This document shows, piece after piece, positions 15,034-22,198 of a DNA stretch of 22,497 nt. The stretch comes from Anaerolineae bacterium (GTDB lineage Bacteria; Chloroflexota; Anaerolineae; UBA1429), in NCBI GenBank assembly GCA_016928125.1, contig JAFGLK010000414.1:1-22497 (forward strand), given 5' to 3'. The first letter of the stretch is position 1. Each line of letters opens with the position of its first letter. The notes beneath the pieces were generated by a model. The model saw only the letters and a program-made list of their open reading frames with translations, was not told where the DNA came from and searched no databases. The position numbers were made by a program, and so were the translations under genes.

Positions 15034-16026
15034 TCAGAGCGCGAGCTTGAGTTGGAGCAGGCCCACCAACCAACGCTTGACCGGCGTGGCCCGGCCCAGG
15101 TCGGGGCGCGCCTCGATGTCTCCGGCGAGCCAATCATCCAGCGAGCGCACAAAGGGGCGATACCAGCGCCGCGCCTCCCCCACAGAGGGCCAGGTGCCCT
15201 CGCATTGGAGGGACGCCGCCTGCACCGGCTCTGAGGATTCGATGGCACCGACCTCGACGATGATCCGCTCCAGATAGCGCAACGCCTTGAGAGCGCACAG
15301 CCAGGTGGAATGGATGCGCTCCAGAATCGATGCTTTATCCGGCAGAGCGCGACGGATGTGCTCCTCCAGCGCCTGCATCTGTGGGAGCCGGAGCTCTGCA
15401 AAGTAGGGATCGCCGTAAGGCGAGTTGCCATAGGCGCTGTGACGCGCCTCGTCGCCGCGGACATCGCCCAGGTAGGCGTCGAGCAGAAAGCGGTCACGCT
15501 GATCGTCGTGCCAGATGGTGGCCTTGATCCACCAGCGCAGCTGATGCACGAGCCGCTGCACGAGCCAAGCCTTGATCTCGGAGCGATCCCCCAGGACTCG
15601 GTAGACCCCCTCGATGATAGTGGGCCACTCTTTGCCCAGCGTTGGGCGCCAGCTCAGCTCGGCGCTCGCCACCGCCAGGTCTGCGCCCTGCAACCAGGCG
15701 TCGAGGCAAAAGACATAGTAGGACATGAGGATCTTGCGCTCAGGCGGGACCCTATAGCAGCCGATCACCAGTTCGGGACAGCGCTGAGCCCCAATCGCCT
15801 TGCACAACTCTAGGATCGGCAGTGGGAACAGGGCGTGACCGCACATGGGCAGCGGCCCCAACATGCGATACACGACCTCCACGGCCCATCCGGGCACATA
15901 AGGCAGGCCCCTCTCCTCTCTCCAGAGCCGCAGAACGGCCGCGGGAAGCGGGCGCTTGCAGGGGTCATCGGCGGCGTTCCAGCCCACGGGCGTGGCCTCC
16001 CAGGCCCGCTGTGTCACGCTGCGCAA
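15034..16026 (-). CDS. Protein of unknown function heading the hydrolase/oxidoreductase operon
   Basis: A 330-residue protein from the TTG at 16026, which I do not recognise. It is rich in Trp, Leu and Arg, with five cysteines (C62, C75, C83, C90, C107) clustered in the first third. It has no clear membrane helix and no signal peptide. The middle contains DEARHSAYGNSPYGDPYF (about 193-210) and an alpha-helical looking C-terminal half. The start is uncertain. A GGGAGG site lies 5 bases before the TTG, yet the strongest ribosome site (AGGAGGAGG, 16079-16071) is followed in frame only by ATC codons, and the frame reads sensibly back to about 16083. The stop is 104 bases before the hydrolase, suggesting cotranscription. 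Confidence 0.75.
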   Translation of the reverse strand: MRSVTQRAWEATPVGWNAADDPCKRPLPAAVLRLWREERGLPYVPGWAVEVVYRMLGPLPMCGHALFPLPILELCKAIGAQRCPELVIGCYRVPPERKILMSYYVFCLDAWLQGADLAVASAELSWRPTLGKEWPTIIEGVYRVLGDRSEIKAWLVQRLVHQLRWWIKATIWHDDQRDRFLLDAYLGDVRGDEARHSAYGNSPYGDPYFAELRLPQMQALEEHIRRALPDKASILERIHSTWLCALKALRYLERIIVEVGAIESSEPVQAASLQCEGTWPSVGEARRWYRPFVRSLDDWLAGDIEARPDLGRATPVKRWLVGLLQLKLAL

Positions 16027-16091
16027 CCAATCCTCCCGATCCCAGCCCCTTGCCGCGCCGATGGCGATCGCCTCCTCCTGTGCCTGTCCCT

Positions 16092-16120
16092 ATCATGCCG
16101 CCTTTTGAGGGGTGCGTCAA
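16092..16120 (-). promoter_or_regulatory. Predicted promoter of the unknown-protein operon
   Basis: On the minus strand: TTGACG (16120-16115), 17 bases, CATGAT (16097-16092). The predicted start is near 16085, just before the AGGAGGAGG site at 16079-16071. Confidence 0.45.
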
Positions 16121-16180
16121 GCGTCGGTTGTGCGCTACGCTGTGCCTGCTGTGCGTGATAGTCCTGGTCTGCCCCTTGAG

Positions 16181-16209
16181 TTGGCAGCGCTCGGCCGAGG
16201 CGGTATTGT
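16181..16209 (+). promoter_or_regulatory. Predicted sigma-70-like promoter of the nitroreductase
   Basis: TTGGCA (16181-16186), 17 bases, TATTGT (16204-16209). Transcription would start near 16216, about 23 bases before the ATG. Confidence 0.5.
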
Positions 16210-16238
16210 CGCTCCATCTGGAGAAGGGAGCAACGTGC

Positions 16239-16751
16239 ATGGATTTCTCAGAGCTGATTCGCACCCGCTACGCGGTGCGCGCCTACCAGAGACGACCCAT
16301 CGACGAGGAGACGTTGCAGCGCGTGTTGGAGGCCTTTGTGTTGGCCCCAACGGCGGCCAACCGCCAACCGCTCGGCCTTGTGGTGGTACATACAGAAGGC
16401 CGTGAGGAGGAGCTGTCCCGCGTCTATCGGCCAAACTGGTTCACGACACAGCCGCCGATGATCGTGTGCGTCTGTGTTCTGCCCGATCGGGCCTGGCTGC
16501 GCAGCGACGGCAGGAACTATGGCGACGTGGATGCGGCCATCGCCATGGACCATCTGGTTCTCGCCGCTACCGAGGAGGGTCTGGGCACCTGCTGGGTCGG
16601 CGCCTTTGACCCGGTCGCGGCCAAGGAGGTGTTCGGTCTGCCGGAGGGCGTGGAGCCGATCGCGTGTACCCCGCTGGGCTATCCGGCCGACTCTCCCCGT
16701 CCCAAGTTGCGCAAAAAGCCCGAGCAACTCATTCATTACGAGAAGTGGTAA
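16239..16751 (+). CDS. Nitroreductase-family FMN protein
   Basis: A compact 170-residue member of the nitroreductase/flavin reductase superfamily. FMN-binding features are the N-terminal RTRYAVRAYQ (R8, R10), the APTAANRQP segment (36-44) and EEGLGTCWVGAF (112-123). The small size fits the short branch of the family that uses NAD(P)H to reduce nitro compounds, quinones or flavin; activity cannot be predicted. AAGGGAG lies about 8 bases before the ATG at 16239. The frame is open further upstream, but the predicted promoter falls inside that extension. It is divergent from the unknown-protein operon and convergent with sixA. Confidence 0.92.
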   Translation: MDFSELIRTRYAVRAYQRRPIDEETLQRVLEAFVLAPTAANRQPLGLVVVHTEGREEELSRVYRPNWFTTQPPMIVCVCVLPDRAWLRSDGRNYGDVDAAIAMDHLVLAATEEGLGTCWVGAFDPVAAKEVFGLPEGVEPIACTPLGYPADSPRPKLRKKPEQLIHYEKW

Positions 16752-16779
16752 GGGCCCCAAGGATATCCGCTAGAACGAC

Positions 16780-16810
16780 GCGGCGACGTTCTGTGTCAGA
16801 GCGTCGCCGC
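16780..16810. terminator. Strong hairpin between convergent nitroreductase and SixA genes
   Basis: GCGGCGACGTTCTG (16780-16793) pairs with 16797-16810 around a three-base loop: 14 pairs with one G-T. No T-run follows. It is placed to end or protect both convergent transcripts. Confidence 0.65.
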
Positions 16811-16842
16811 TCGCTTCCGTGCGCTATCCTAGGGGCGAGCCG

Positions 16843-17346
16843 CTAAGGCGCACGCTCGCCGGCCTTTTTGCCTCTCAACACAAAGCGCAGCTCGCCACTC
16901 GTGTCGTGATCCAGTTGGCTCCAGCTTGTGATCGGCAACTCGACGCACGCCAGGGTGGCTGTGGGCAGCCTCACAAACCGGCCGGTGAGCAGCTCGAGCA
17001 GTTCCTCCAGCAACGGATTATGGCCCACGATCAGGGCCACCTGCACGCCATCGGGCAGCGCATTGAGCGCCCCAAAGTGCGAGCTTAACTCGCCAGCATA
17101 GAGCCCCGCGTGCCACGACACCTCGGTCTCAAAGCCGCTGCCCTTGAGCAGGTGCTTGACCGTGGTGCGCGCGCGCTTGGCCGTGGAGCTCAGGATGATA
17201 TCGGGCACGAGCTCGCGCAGCGCCAGGGCCTGGCCGACCTGTCGCGACTCCTTGCGGCCGCGCTTGGCCAGCGAGCGGTCGTGATCGGCCAGGCCCTCCT
17301 GGTTCCATTTCGATTTGCCGTGGCGCATGATCAGGAGCGTCAGCAT
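16843..17346 (-). CDS. sixA: SixA-type phosphohistidine phosphatase (histidine phosphatase superfamily)
   Basis: A 167-residue histidine phosphatase. The catalytic motif is LLIMRHGKSKW (Arg8, His9), and the second active-site histidine is His109 in IVGHNPLLEE. DHDRSLAKRG (21-30) and SSTAKRARTT (53-62) are typical of SixA, which removes phosphate from histidine in HPt domains. Specificity within the superfamily is uncertain, and no phosphorelay gene is nearby. The ATG at 17346 follows GGTGAGG; a GTG at 17358 is an alternative. It starts 33 bases after the glucose-6-phosphate isomerase stop, so the two are probably cotranscribed. A role in sugar-phosphate or PTS-like signalling is speculative. 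Confidence 0.87.
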   Translation of the reverse strand: MLTLLIMRHGKSKWNQEGLADHDRSLAKRGRKESRQVGQALALRELVPDIILSSTAKRARTTVKHLLKGSGFETEVSWHAGLYAGELSSHFGALNALPDGVQVALIVGHNPLLEELLELLTGRFVRLPTATLACVELPITSWSQLDHDTSGELRFVLRGKKAGERAP

Positions 17347-17379
17347 CTCGCGCCTCACCGCCGGTCTCAGCCCGAGCCA

Positions 17380-19119
17380 TTACGCAGACGAGTGCAAAAG
17401 AGCTATCAGACTCCGCAGCCCTTGCTCAGGCGCTTGTCGCAGATGCACGCGCATCGCGCGGCGCCCTTTTTCGTGGAGAGCGCGCAGATCGCCCTGGGCC
17501 TGGGCGAGTTGCAGCACATCGAAACCGTAGGCCCGCCCCGGAATGGGCAACGCCTCGCTCTCGTAGGTGATCTGGAGGAAGAGGCCCGAATCGGGCCCTC
17601 CCTTGTGCAATTGACCGGTGCTGTGCAGAAAGCGCGGGCCAAAGCCCACACTGGCCGGTATGCCGACCTCCTGCGACACCCAACGCTGAAGCTCGGCCAA
17701 CCGCGCGGCGTGAACCTCGTTGCGGTCCAGATAGGCCAACAAAGCCACATAGTCGCCTTGGCGGACCTGCTCGAGGAACGCGCGCAGGCAGGCTTGTACG
17801 CCAAACGCGCCCTCGATCTCCGGGCCATACAGGGCCACCTCAGCGTTCTCCGCCAGAGGCTCCTGATCACCCAGATCGCCGGATTGCTCATACCTCTGGA
17901 GCGCCTCGTGCGCCCTTTGCTTGGCCCCATCCACATCCGGCTGGTCAAAGGGATTCAGGCCCATCAAATAGCCGAGGATGGCCGTGGCGTACTCCCAGCG
18001 AAAGAACTCGGCCCCCAGATCATAGAGATCGCTCAGCACCAGCACCACCACTGGCTGCCCGTCGTCGGCGAGTGCGCGCATATACGCGTCGATCTCCTCG
18101 TTAGCCGAGCCCTCGAGTCGCAGATAGACGTACAGGCGCTGGTCCTTGGCCGTGTCCCACAGGGCAGGCTCCTCGCCGACGAGCGGCACCAAGCCCTTGC
18201 CGCCCTTGCCCGTGCTCTCGGCGATCAACTGCTCAATCCACACACCCATGGGCGCGAGCTCGGGAGAAGTGACTACGGTGAGCTTGTCGCGGCCAGGCTC
18301 GGCCTGCCACAGGCCGCCCATGATGGCCCCCAAGGTGAGACCGGGGTTGTCCTGGGGCTCAACGCCATCGCGGCAAGCCCAAGCCATGGCGTGACCGCGA
18401 CCCAGCAGCTTGTCGAGATCGATGCCCAGCAACGTCGCGGGGACCAGGCCGAAGAGCGAGAGGGCCGAGTAGCGCCCGCCCACATCGGCTGGGTTCAGGT
18501 AGCAGGCTCGGAAGTTGGCCTCAGCAGCCAACTTCTCGAGGGAGGTGCCCGCGTCGGTAATGGCCATGAAATGGCGCGACCACCGGGCCACGTTCTGACG
18601 CGCGCTCAGCTCTCCTCTGAAATAGTCATAGAGCGCGAGCGGCTCCGCCGTGGTGCCCGATTTGCTGGCCAGAACAAAGAGTGTATCGGCCAATGGCGCC
18701 GCCGCAGCGACGCGCCGGATCTGGCCCGGATCCGTGCTATCCAGCACAACCAGCTCGAGGCCCTCCGCCTTCATCCCCAGCGACTCGGCCAGGACCTCGG
18801 CCGCCAAGCTGCTACCCCCCATGCCCAGCACGACCACACGCTCGAGCCCGGCGGCTCTGACCTCCTGGGCCAACGCCCGAAGGCGCGTCACCTCGACGGG
18901 CATCGAGCGCGGTAGATCGAGCCAGCCTAGACGACGCTCGATCTCGCGAATCGAATTGATGTCGTCACGCCACAAGCTGCCATCGCGAGCCCAAAGCCTA
19001 CGCACGGCCTGGGCCTCGGCCAACCTTTTCAGAGCGGCCTGAAAGTGCTCTGTATAGGGGCCCAGATGAACCCGCGTGGCATCGTCCAGACGCCGGAAAT
19101 CGTCCGGGAAATCGCCCAT
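17380..19119 (-). CDS. pgi: Glucose-6-phosphate isomerase (transaldolase-fusion type, stand-alone)
   Basis: A 579-residue phosphoglucose isomerase that interconverts glucose-6-phosphate and fructose-6-phosphate in glycolysis. Sugar-phosphate isomerase motifs are GMGGSSLA (99-106), ASKSGTTAEP (151-160), DVGGRYSALSLFGLVP (212-227), IAESTGKGGKG (299-309) and HSTGQLHKGGPDSG (499-512). The protein matches the isomerase half of the bifunctional transaldolase/isomerase found in many Gram-positive and related bacteria, but no transaldolase domain is present upstream in this window. AGGAGG lies 8 bases before the ATG at 19119. An in-frame ATG at 19161 falls before the predicted transcript start. Confidence 0.93.
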   Translation of the reverse strand: MGDFPDDFRRLDDATRVHLGPYTEHFQAALKRLAEAQAVRRLWARDGSLWRDDINSIREIERRLGWLDLPRSMPVEVTRLRALAQEVRAAGLERVVVLGMGGSSLAAEVLAESLGMKAEGLELVVLDSTDPGQIRRVAAAAPLADTLFVLASKSGTTAEPLALYDYFRGELSARQNVARWSRHFMAITDAGTSLEKLAAEANFRACYLNPADVGGRYSALSLFGLVPATLLGIDLDKLLGRGHAMAWACRDGVEPQDNPGLTLGAIMGGLWQAEPGRDKLTVVTSPELAPMGVWIEQLIAESTGKGGKGLVPLVGEEPALWDTAKDQRLYVYLRLEGSANEEIDAYMRALADDGQPVVVLVLSDLYDLGAEFFRWEYATAILGYLMGLNPFDQPDVDGAKQRAHEALQRYEQSGDLGDQEPLAENAEVALYGPEIEGAFGVQACLRAFLEQVRQGDYVALLAYLDRNEVHAARLAELQRWVSQEVGIPASVGFGPRFLHSTGQLHKGGPDSGLFLQITYESEALPIPGRAYGFDVLQLAQAQGDLRALHEKGRRAMRVHLRQAPEQGLRSLIALLHSSA

Positions 19120-19139
19120 TTCGTCGCCTCCTAGTCGAC

Positions 19140-19168
19140 AGATTACCCAAAGCCAGATCATGCGTCAA
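19140..19168 (-). promoter_or_regulatory. Predicted promoter of the pgi-sixA unit
   Basis: On the minus strand: TTGACG (19168-19163), 17 bases, TAATCT (19145-19140). Both boxes and the spacing equal those at 4147-4175. The leader would be only about 14 bases. Confidence 0.5.
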
Positions 19169-19207
19169 GTCCGTTTGGGTTTGCGCGGTGCGCAGGCTCG
19201 AACACTC

Positions 19208-19236
19208 TTGTCAGTCGCTTATTCGTGTAGTATAAT
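19208..19236 (+). promoter_or_regulatory. Sigma-70-like promoter of cysK
   Basis: TTGTCA (19208-19213), 17 bases, a perfect TATAAT (19231-19236). Transcription would start near 19243, giving a leader of about 38 bases. Confidence 0.75.
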
Positions 19237-19257
19237 TCATAGTAATCACATATGAAT
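19235..19257. promoter_or_regulatory. Perfect inverted repeat over the cysK -10 and start (operator candidate)
   Basis: ATTCATA (19235-19241) and TATGAAT (19251-19257) are exact inverted copies separated by nine bases. The dyad covers the end of the -10 box and the predicted start, where a bound repressor would block transcription. It is strikingly AT-rich for this genome. Confidence 0.5.
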
Positions 19258-19280
19258 AGTCTACTTGAAGGGAGCATAGC

Positions 19281-20210
19281 ATGGCTGGAATCCATAACAG
19301 CATCACCGAGACCATCGGCAACACGCCCTTGGTCCGCCTCAACCGCCTGACCGAGGGTTTGGGAGCCGAGGTCGCGGTCAAGCTCGAGTCATTCAACCCC
19401 CTATCGTGCGTCAAAGAACGCATTGGGCTGAGTATGATCGAGGCGGCCGAGAGAGAGGGCCTTGTCACGGCTGATACGACCGTCATCGAGCCGACCAGCG
19501 GCAACACCGGCATCGGCCTAGCCATGGTGTGCGCGGCCCGGGGCTATCGCTTGATCCTCACCATGCCCGACAGCGTCTCGGTCGAACGACGCAAGATCAT
19601 CGGCGCTTTGGGGGCCGAGCTGGTGCTGACGCCCGGGTCAGACGGGATGAAGGGGGCCATCGCCAAGGCCGAGGAACTGGCCGAGTCGATCCCCAACAGC
19701 TGGATCCCCCAGCAGTTCGAGAATCCGGCCAACCCGCGCGCGCACCGCGAGACCACCGGCCCTGAGATCTGGCGCGATACCGAGGGCCGTGTAGACATCG
19801 TGGTAGCGGGCGTGGGCACCGGAGGGACGATCACGGGTATTGCCGAGGCGCTCAAGCCGCTCAAGCCGGGGCTGCAGTGCATCGCCGTGGAGCCAGCAGG
19901 CTCGCCCGTGCTCTCGGGGGGACAACCGGGCCCCCACAAGTTCCAGGGCATCGGCGCGGGGTTCATCCCCGAGGTCCTGCGCCTCGACCTGGTGGATGAA
20001 GTCATCCAGGTCGGAGAAGAGGAGGGATTCGAGGCGACCCGACGGCTGGCTCGCCTAGAGGGAATTTTCGCGGGCGGATCCTCGGGGGCTGCGCTCGCGG
20101 CGGGGTTGCGCGTCGCCGCCCGTCCGGAGAACAAGGGCAAGCTCATCGTGGTCATTCTGCCCGACACGGGCGAGCGCTACCTGAGCACCGATCTCTTCCC
20201 AGCCGTCTAG
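19281..20210 (+). CDS. cysK: Cysteine synthase (O-acetylserine sulfhydrylase)
   Basis: A 309-residue PLP enzyme that makes L-cysteine from O-acetylserine and sulfide. The PLP lysine is K45 in LSCVKERIG; most relatives read SVKDRI there. [11 protein letters not shown] (72-82) is the substrate loop, [10 protein letters not shown] (177-186) binds the cofactor phosphate, and AGGSSGAA near residue 262 holds the serine that contacts the pyridine ring. [12 protein letters not shown] and TTGPEIW (144-164) are classic for the CysK group. GAAGGGAG lies about 6 bases before the ATG. It is a single-gene transcript with a strong promoter and an operator-like repeat. Confidence 0.95.
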   Translation: MAGIHNSITETIGNTPLVRLNRLTEGLGAEVAVKLESFNPLSCVKERIGLSMIEAAEREGLVTADTTVIEPTSGNTGIGLAMVCAARGYRLILTMPDSVSVERRKIIGALGAELVLTPGSDGMKGAIAKAEELAESIPNSWIPQQFENPANPRAHRETTGPEIWRDTEGRVDIVVAGVGTGGTITGIAEALKPLKPGLQCIAVEPAGSPVLSGGQPGPHKFQGIGAGFIPEVLRLDLVDEVIQVGEEEGFEATRRLARLEGIFAGGSSGAALAAGLRVAARPENKGKLIVVILPDTGERYLSTDLFPAV

Positions 20211-20215
20211 ACCCA

Positions 20216-20237
20216 GCCAACAGCCCTGCTGGTTGGC
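20216..20237 (+). terminator. Short hairpin after cysK
   Basis: GCCAACAGC (20216-20224) pairs with 20228-20237 with one bulged G around a CCT loop. There is no T-run, so it is a weak terminator at best. Confidence 0.4.
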
Positions 20238-20290
20238 CCCACAGGCGGGCCGCAGAGATGACTCGAATGCTCCGCAAAACAATTGACTGA

Positions 20291-20306
20291 TGGGACTTTT
20301 GTCACA
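20291..20306. promoter_or_regulatory. CRP/FNR-family binding site candidate upstream of hcp
   Basis: TGGGA-N6-TCACA differs by one base from the CRP-type palindrome TGTGA-N6-TCACA. Its centre (20298.5) is 41.5 bases before the predicted start, the classical position for activation by this family. FNR-family proteins such as HcpR or NnrR control hcp in other bacteria. Confidence 0.5.
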
Positions 20307-20327
20307 TTCTCTGGCTCGATGAGCTGC

Positions 20328-20333
20328 TATACT
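20328..20333 (+). promoter_or_regulatory. -10 box of the hcp promoter
   Basis: TATACT with no good -35 hexamer 16-18 bases upstream, as expected for an activator-dependent promoter. The predicted start is near 20340. Confidence 0.5.
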
Positions 20334-20374
20334 ATGGATCGACTCAGATCATCCGGAGAGGAAAGGAGACCGCT

Positions 20375-22042
20375 ATGAGCATGTTCTGCTACCAGTGTCA
20401 GGAGACGGCCCGCAACCAGGGCTGTACCATTCGCGGCGTGTGCGGCAAGACCGACGACGTAGCCGCGCTGCAGGACCTGTTGATCTACGCCCTGAAGGGC
20501 CTCTCGCTCTACGCCCTGCGCGCCCGCGAGCTGGGCATCGAGAGACAGCAGGCCAACACCTTTGTGGCCGATGCCCTGTTTGCCACCATCACGAACGCCA
20601 ATTTCGACGCCGAGCGCTTTGTGGAGCTGGTGCACGAGGCGGTGGCGCTGCGCGATGAGCTGAAAAGCGCCCTGGCCGCCAAGGGCGAGGCGCTGGCCCC
20701 TTCGGCCGCCGCCGTGGCCGACTGGTCGCCGGCTGGCGCAGGCCAGGACGCGCTCGTGGCCCAGGGCCGCATGGTTGGCGTGATGGCCGATCCGGACTTG
20801 AACGAGGATGTGCGTTCGCTGCGCGAGCTCTTGATCTATGGCCTGAAGGGCATGGCCGCCTACCTGACCCACGCCTACGCCCTGGGCGGCAAAGATGACA
20901 GCCTGCTGGCCTTCTTGCAGGAGGGGCTGGCCGCTACCACCGATGATAGCCTTTCGGGCGAGGAGCTGACCGGCCTGGTGCTCAAGTGCGGCCAGATGGG
21001 CGTGCAGACCATGGCGCTGCTGGATCGGGCCAACACGGGCGCATATGGCCATCCCGAGCCCACGCAGGTCAATCTCGGCGTGCGCCAGGGACCCGGCATC
21101 CTGGTCAGCGGTCACGATCTACGCGATCTGGCCGAGCTGCTGGAGCAGACCCAGGGCACGGGCGTGAACATCTACACCCACGGCGAGATGCTGCCCGCCA
21201 ACGCCTATCCCGAGCTCAAGAAATACGATCACCTGGTGGGCAACTATGGCGGCTCGTGGTGGCACCAGCGTGACGAGTTTGAAGCCTTTGGCGGCCCCAT
21301 CCTGATGACCACCAATTGCATCGTGCCGCCCAAAGACAGCTATGTGGACAAGATCTACTGCACGGGGCAGGCCGGCTATCCGGGCACCCAGTACATCCCC
21401 GAGGGCGAGGGCGGCGCCCCCAAGGATTTCAGCGCGCTGATCGCCCACGCCAAGGCGCTGAACGTCACCCCCAAGGAGCTGGAGAGCGGCACGATCCCCA
21501 TCGGGTTCGCGCATGAGACCGTGATGAGCGTCGCCGACAAGGTGATCGAGGCGATCCAAACCGGGGCGCTCAAGCGTTTCGTGGTGATGGCCGGCTGCGA
21601 CGGGCGCCAGAACGTCCGCTCGTACTATACTGACATAGCCAAGGGCCTGCCTGAGGACAGCATCATCCTCACCGCGGGTTGCGCCAAGTATCGCTACAAC
21701 AAGCTCGATCTGGGCGACATCGGCGGCATCCCGCGCATTCTGGACGCGGGCCAGTGCAACGACTCGTACTCGCTGGTGTACGTGGCGCTCAAGCTGGCCG
21801 AGGCGCTTGGGGTCGAGAGCGTCAACGACCTGCCCATCGAGTACGACATCGCCTGGTATGAGCAAAAGGCCGTGCTGGTGTTGCTGGCACTGCTCTCGCT
21901 GGGCGTGAAAAAGATCCGCCTGGGGCCGACCCTGCCGGCTTTTCTCTCGCCGGGCGTGGCCAAGGTGCTGGTCGAGACGTTCGACCTGCGCCCGATCACG
22001 ACCGTGGAGGAGGACCTGGCCTCCATCGTGGCTGGCAGCTAG
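20375..22042 (+). CDS. hcp: Hydroxylamine reductase / hybrid cluster protein, class I
   Basis: A 555-residue hybrid cluster protein. The N-terminal cysteines C5, C8, C17 and C23 (CYQC, then spacing of 8 and 5) mark the class I, [4Fe-4S] form seen in Desulfovibrio. All ligands of the hybrid Fe-S-O cluster are present: H247, E271, C315, C408, C436, C461, E496 and K498. HCPs reduce hydroxylamine in vitro and act as NO reductases or in protein S-nitrosylation in vivo, so this is a nitrosative-stress gene of anaerobic or microaerobic cells. AGGAG precedes the ATG. No hcr reductase gene is adjacent; the electron donor is presumably elsewhere. The promoter looks FNR/CRP-controlled. Confidence 0.97.
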   Translation: MSMFCYQCQETARNQGCTIRGVCGKTDDVAALQDLLIYALKGLSLYALRARELGIERQQANTFVADALFATITNANFDAERFVELVHEAVALRDELKSALAAKGEALAPSAAAVADWSPAGAGQDALVAQGRMVGVMADPDLNEDVRSLRELLIYGLKGMAAYLTHAYALGGKDDSLLAFLQEGLAATTDDSLSGEELTGLVLKCGQMGVQTMALLDRANTGAYGHPEPTQVNLGVRQGPGILVSGHDLRDLAELLEQTQGTGVNIYTHGEMLPANAYPELKKYDHLVGNYGGSWWHQRDEFEAFGGPILMTTNCIVPPKDSYVDKIYCTGQAGYPGTQYIPEGEGGAPKDFSALIAHAKALNVTPKELESGTIPIGFAHETVMSVADKVIEAIQTGALKRFVVMAGCDGRQNVRSYYTDIAKGLPEDSIILTAGCAKYRYNKLDLGDIGGIPRILDAGQCNDSYSLVYVALKLAEALGVESVNDLPIEYDIAWYEQKAVLVLLALLSLGVKKIRLGPTLPAFLSPGVAKVLVETFDLRPITTVEEDLASIVAGS

Positions 22043-22093
22043 CCTCAATTGGCGACCCGGCCTGGCCGCTGGGCTGCGCTACCGAGAATCGCT

Positions 22094-22128
22094 CGCCCCG
22101 CCCGCCCTGGGCGGGGCGCGTCCGTTTT
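22094..22128 (+). terminator. Rho-independent terminator of hcp
   Basis: CGCCCCGCCC (22094-22103) and GGGCGGGGCG (22109-22118) form a perfect ten-pair GC stem with a 5-base loop, followed by TTTT at 22125-22128. The T-run overlaps the -35 box of the next promoter. Confidence 0.7.
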
Positions 22129-22155
22129 GACAAATCGCCTCGGCCCGGCTAGGAT
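22127..22155 (+). promoter_or_regulatory. Predicted sigma-70-like promoter of the class III aminotransferase
   Basis: A perfect TTGACA (22127-22132), 17 bases, TAGGAT (22150-22155). The start is expected near 22162, with a leader of about 37 bases. Confidence 0.6.
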
Positions 22156-22198
22156 GGGCGTCACATCTCGCGCAACCATTCGCCGGAGGAAGCCCACC

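Noticed and set aside
14930..15133. 68-residue N-terminal extension of the carbon-nitrogen hydrolase
   Set aside because: It is low-complexity Arg/Pro/Gly sequence overlapping the upstream gene, and the family fold starts near the MATYVRIS methionine.
16095..16238. Upstream in-frame ATG of the nitroreductase giving a signal-peptide-like N-terminus
   Set aside because: The predicted promoter lies inside this stretch, the ATG at 16239 has a good ribosome site, and the family is cytoplasmic and starts at MDFSELI-like sequence.
17110..18915. Long open frame (601 codons) on the plus strand opposite glucose-6-phosphate isomerase
   Set aside because: It is an antisense shadow with no recognisable domain, while the minus strand carries all isomerase motifs.
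20284..20304. TGAC-N13-GTCA half-sites upstream of hcp
   Set aside because: The spacing is too wide for a CRP/FNR dimer. The overlapping TGGGA-N6-TCACA site explains the symmetry better.
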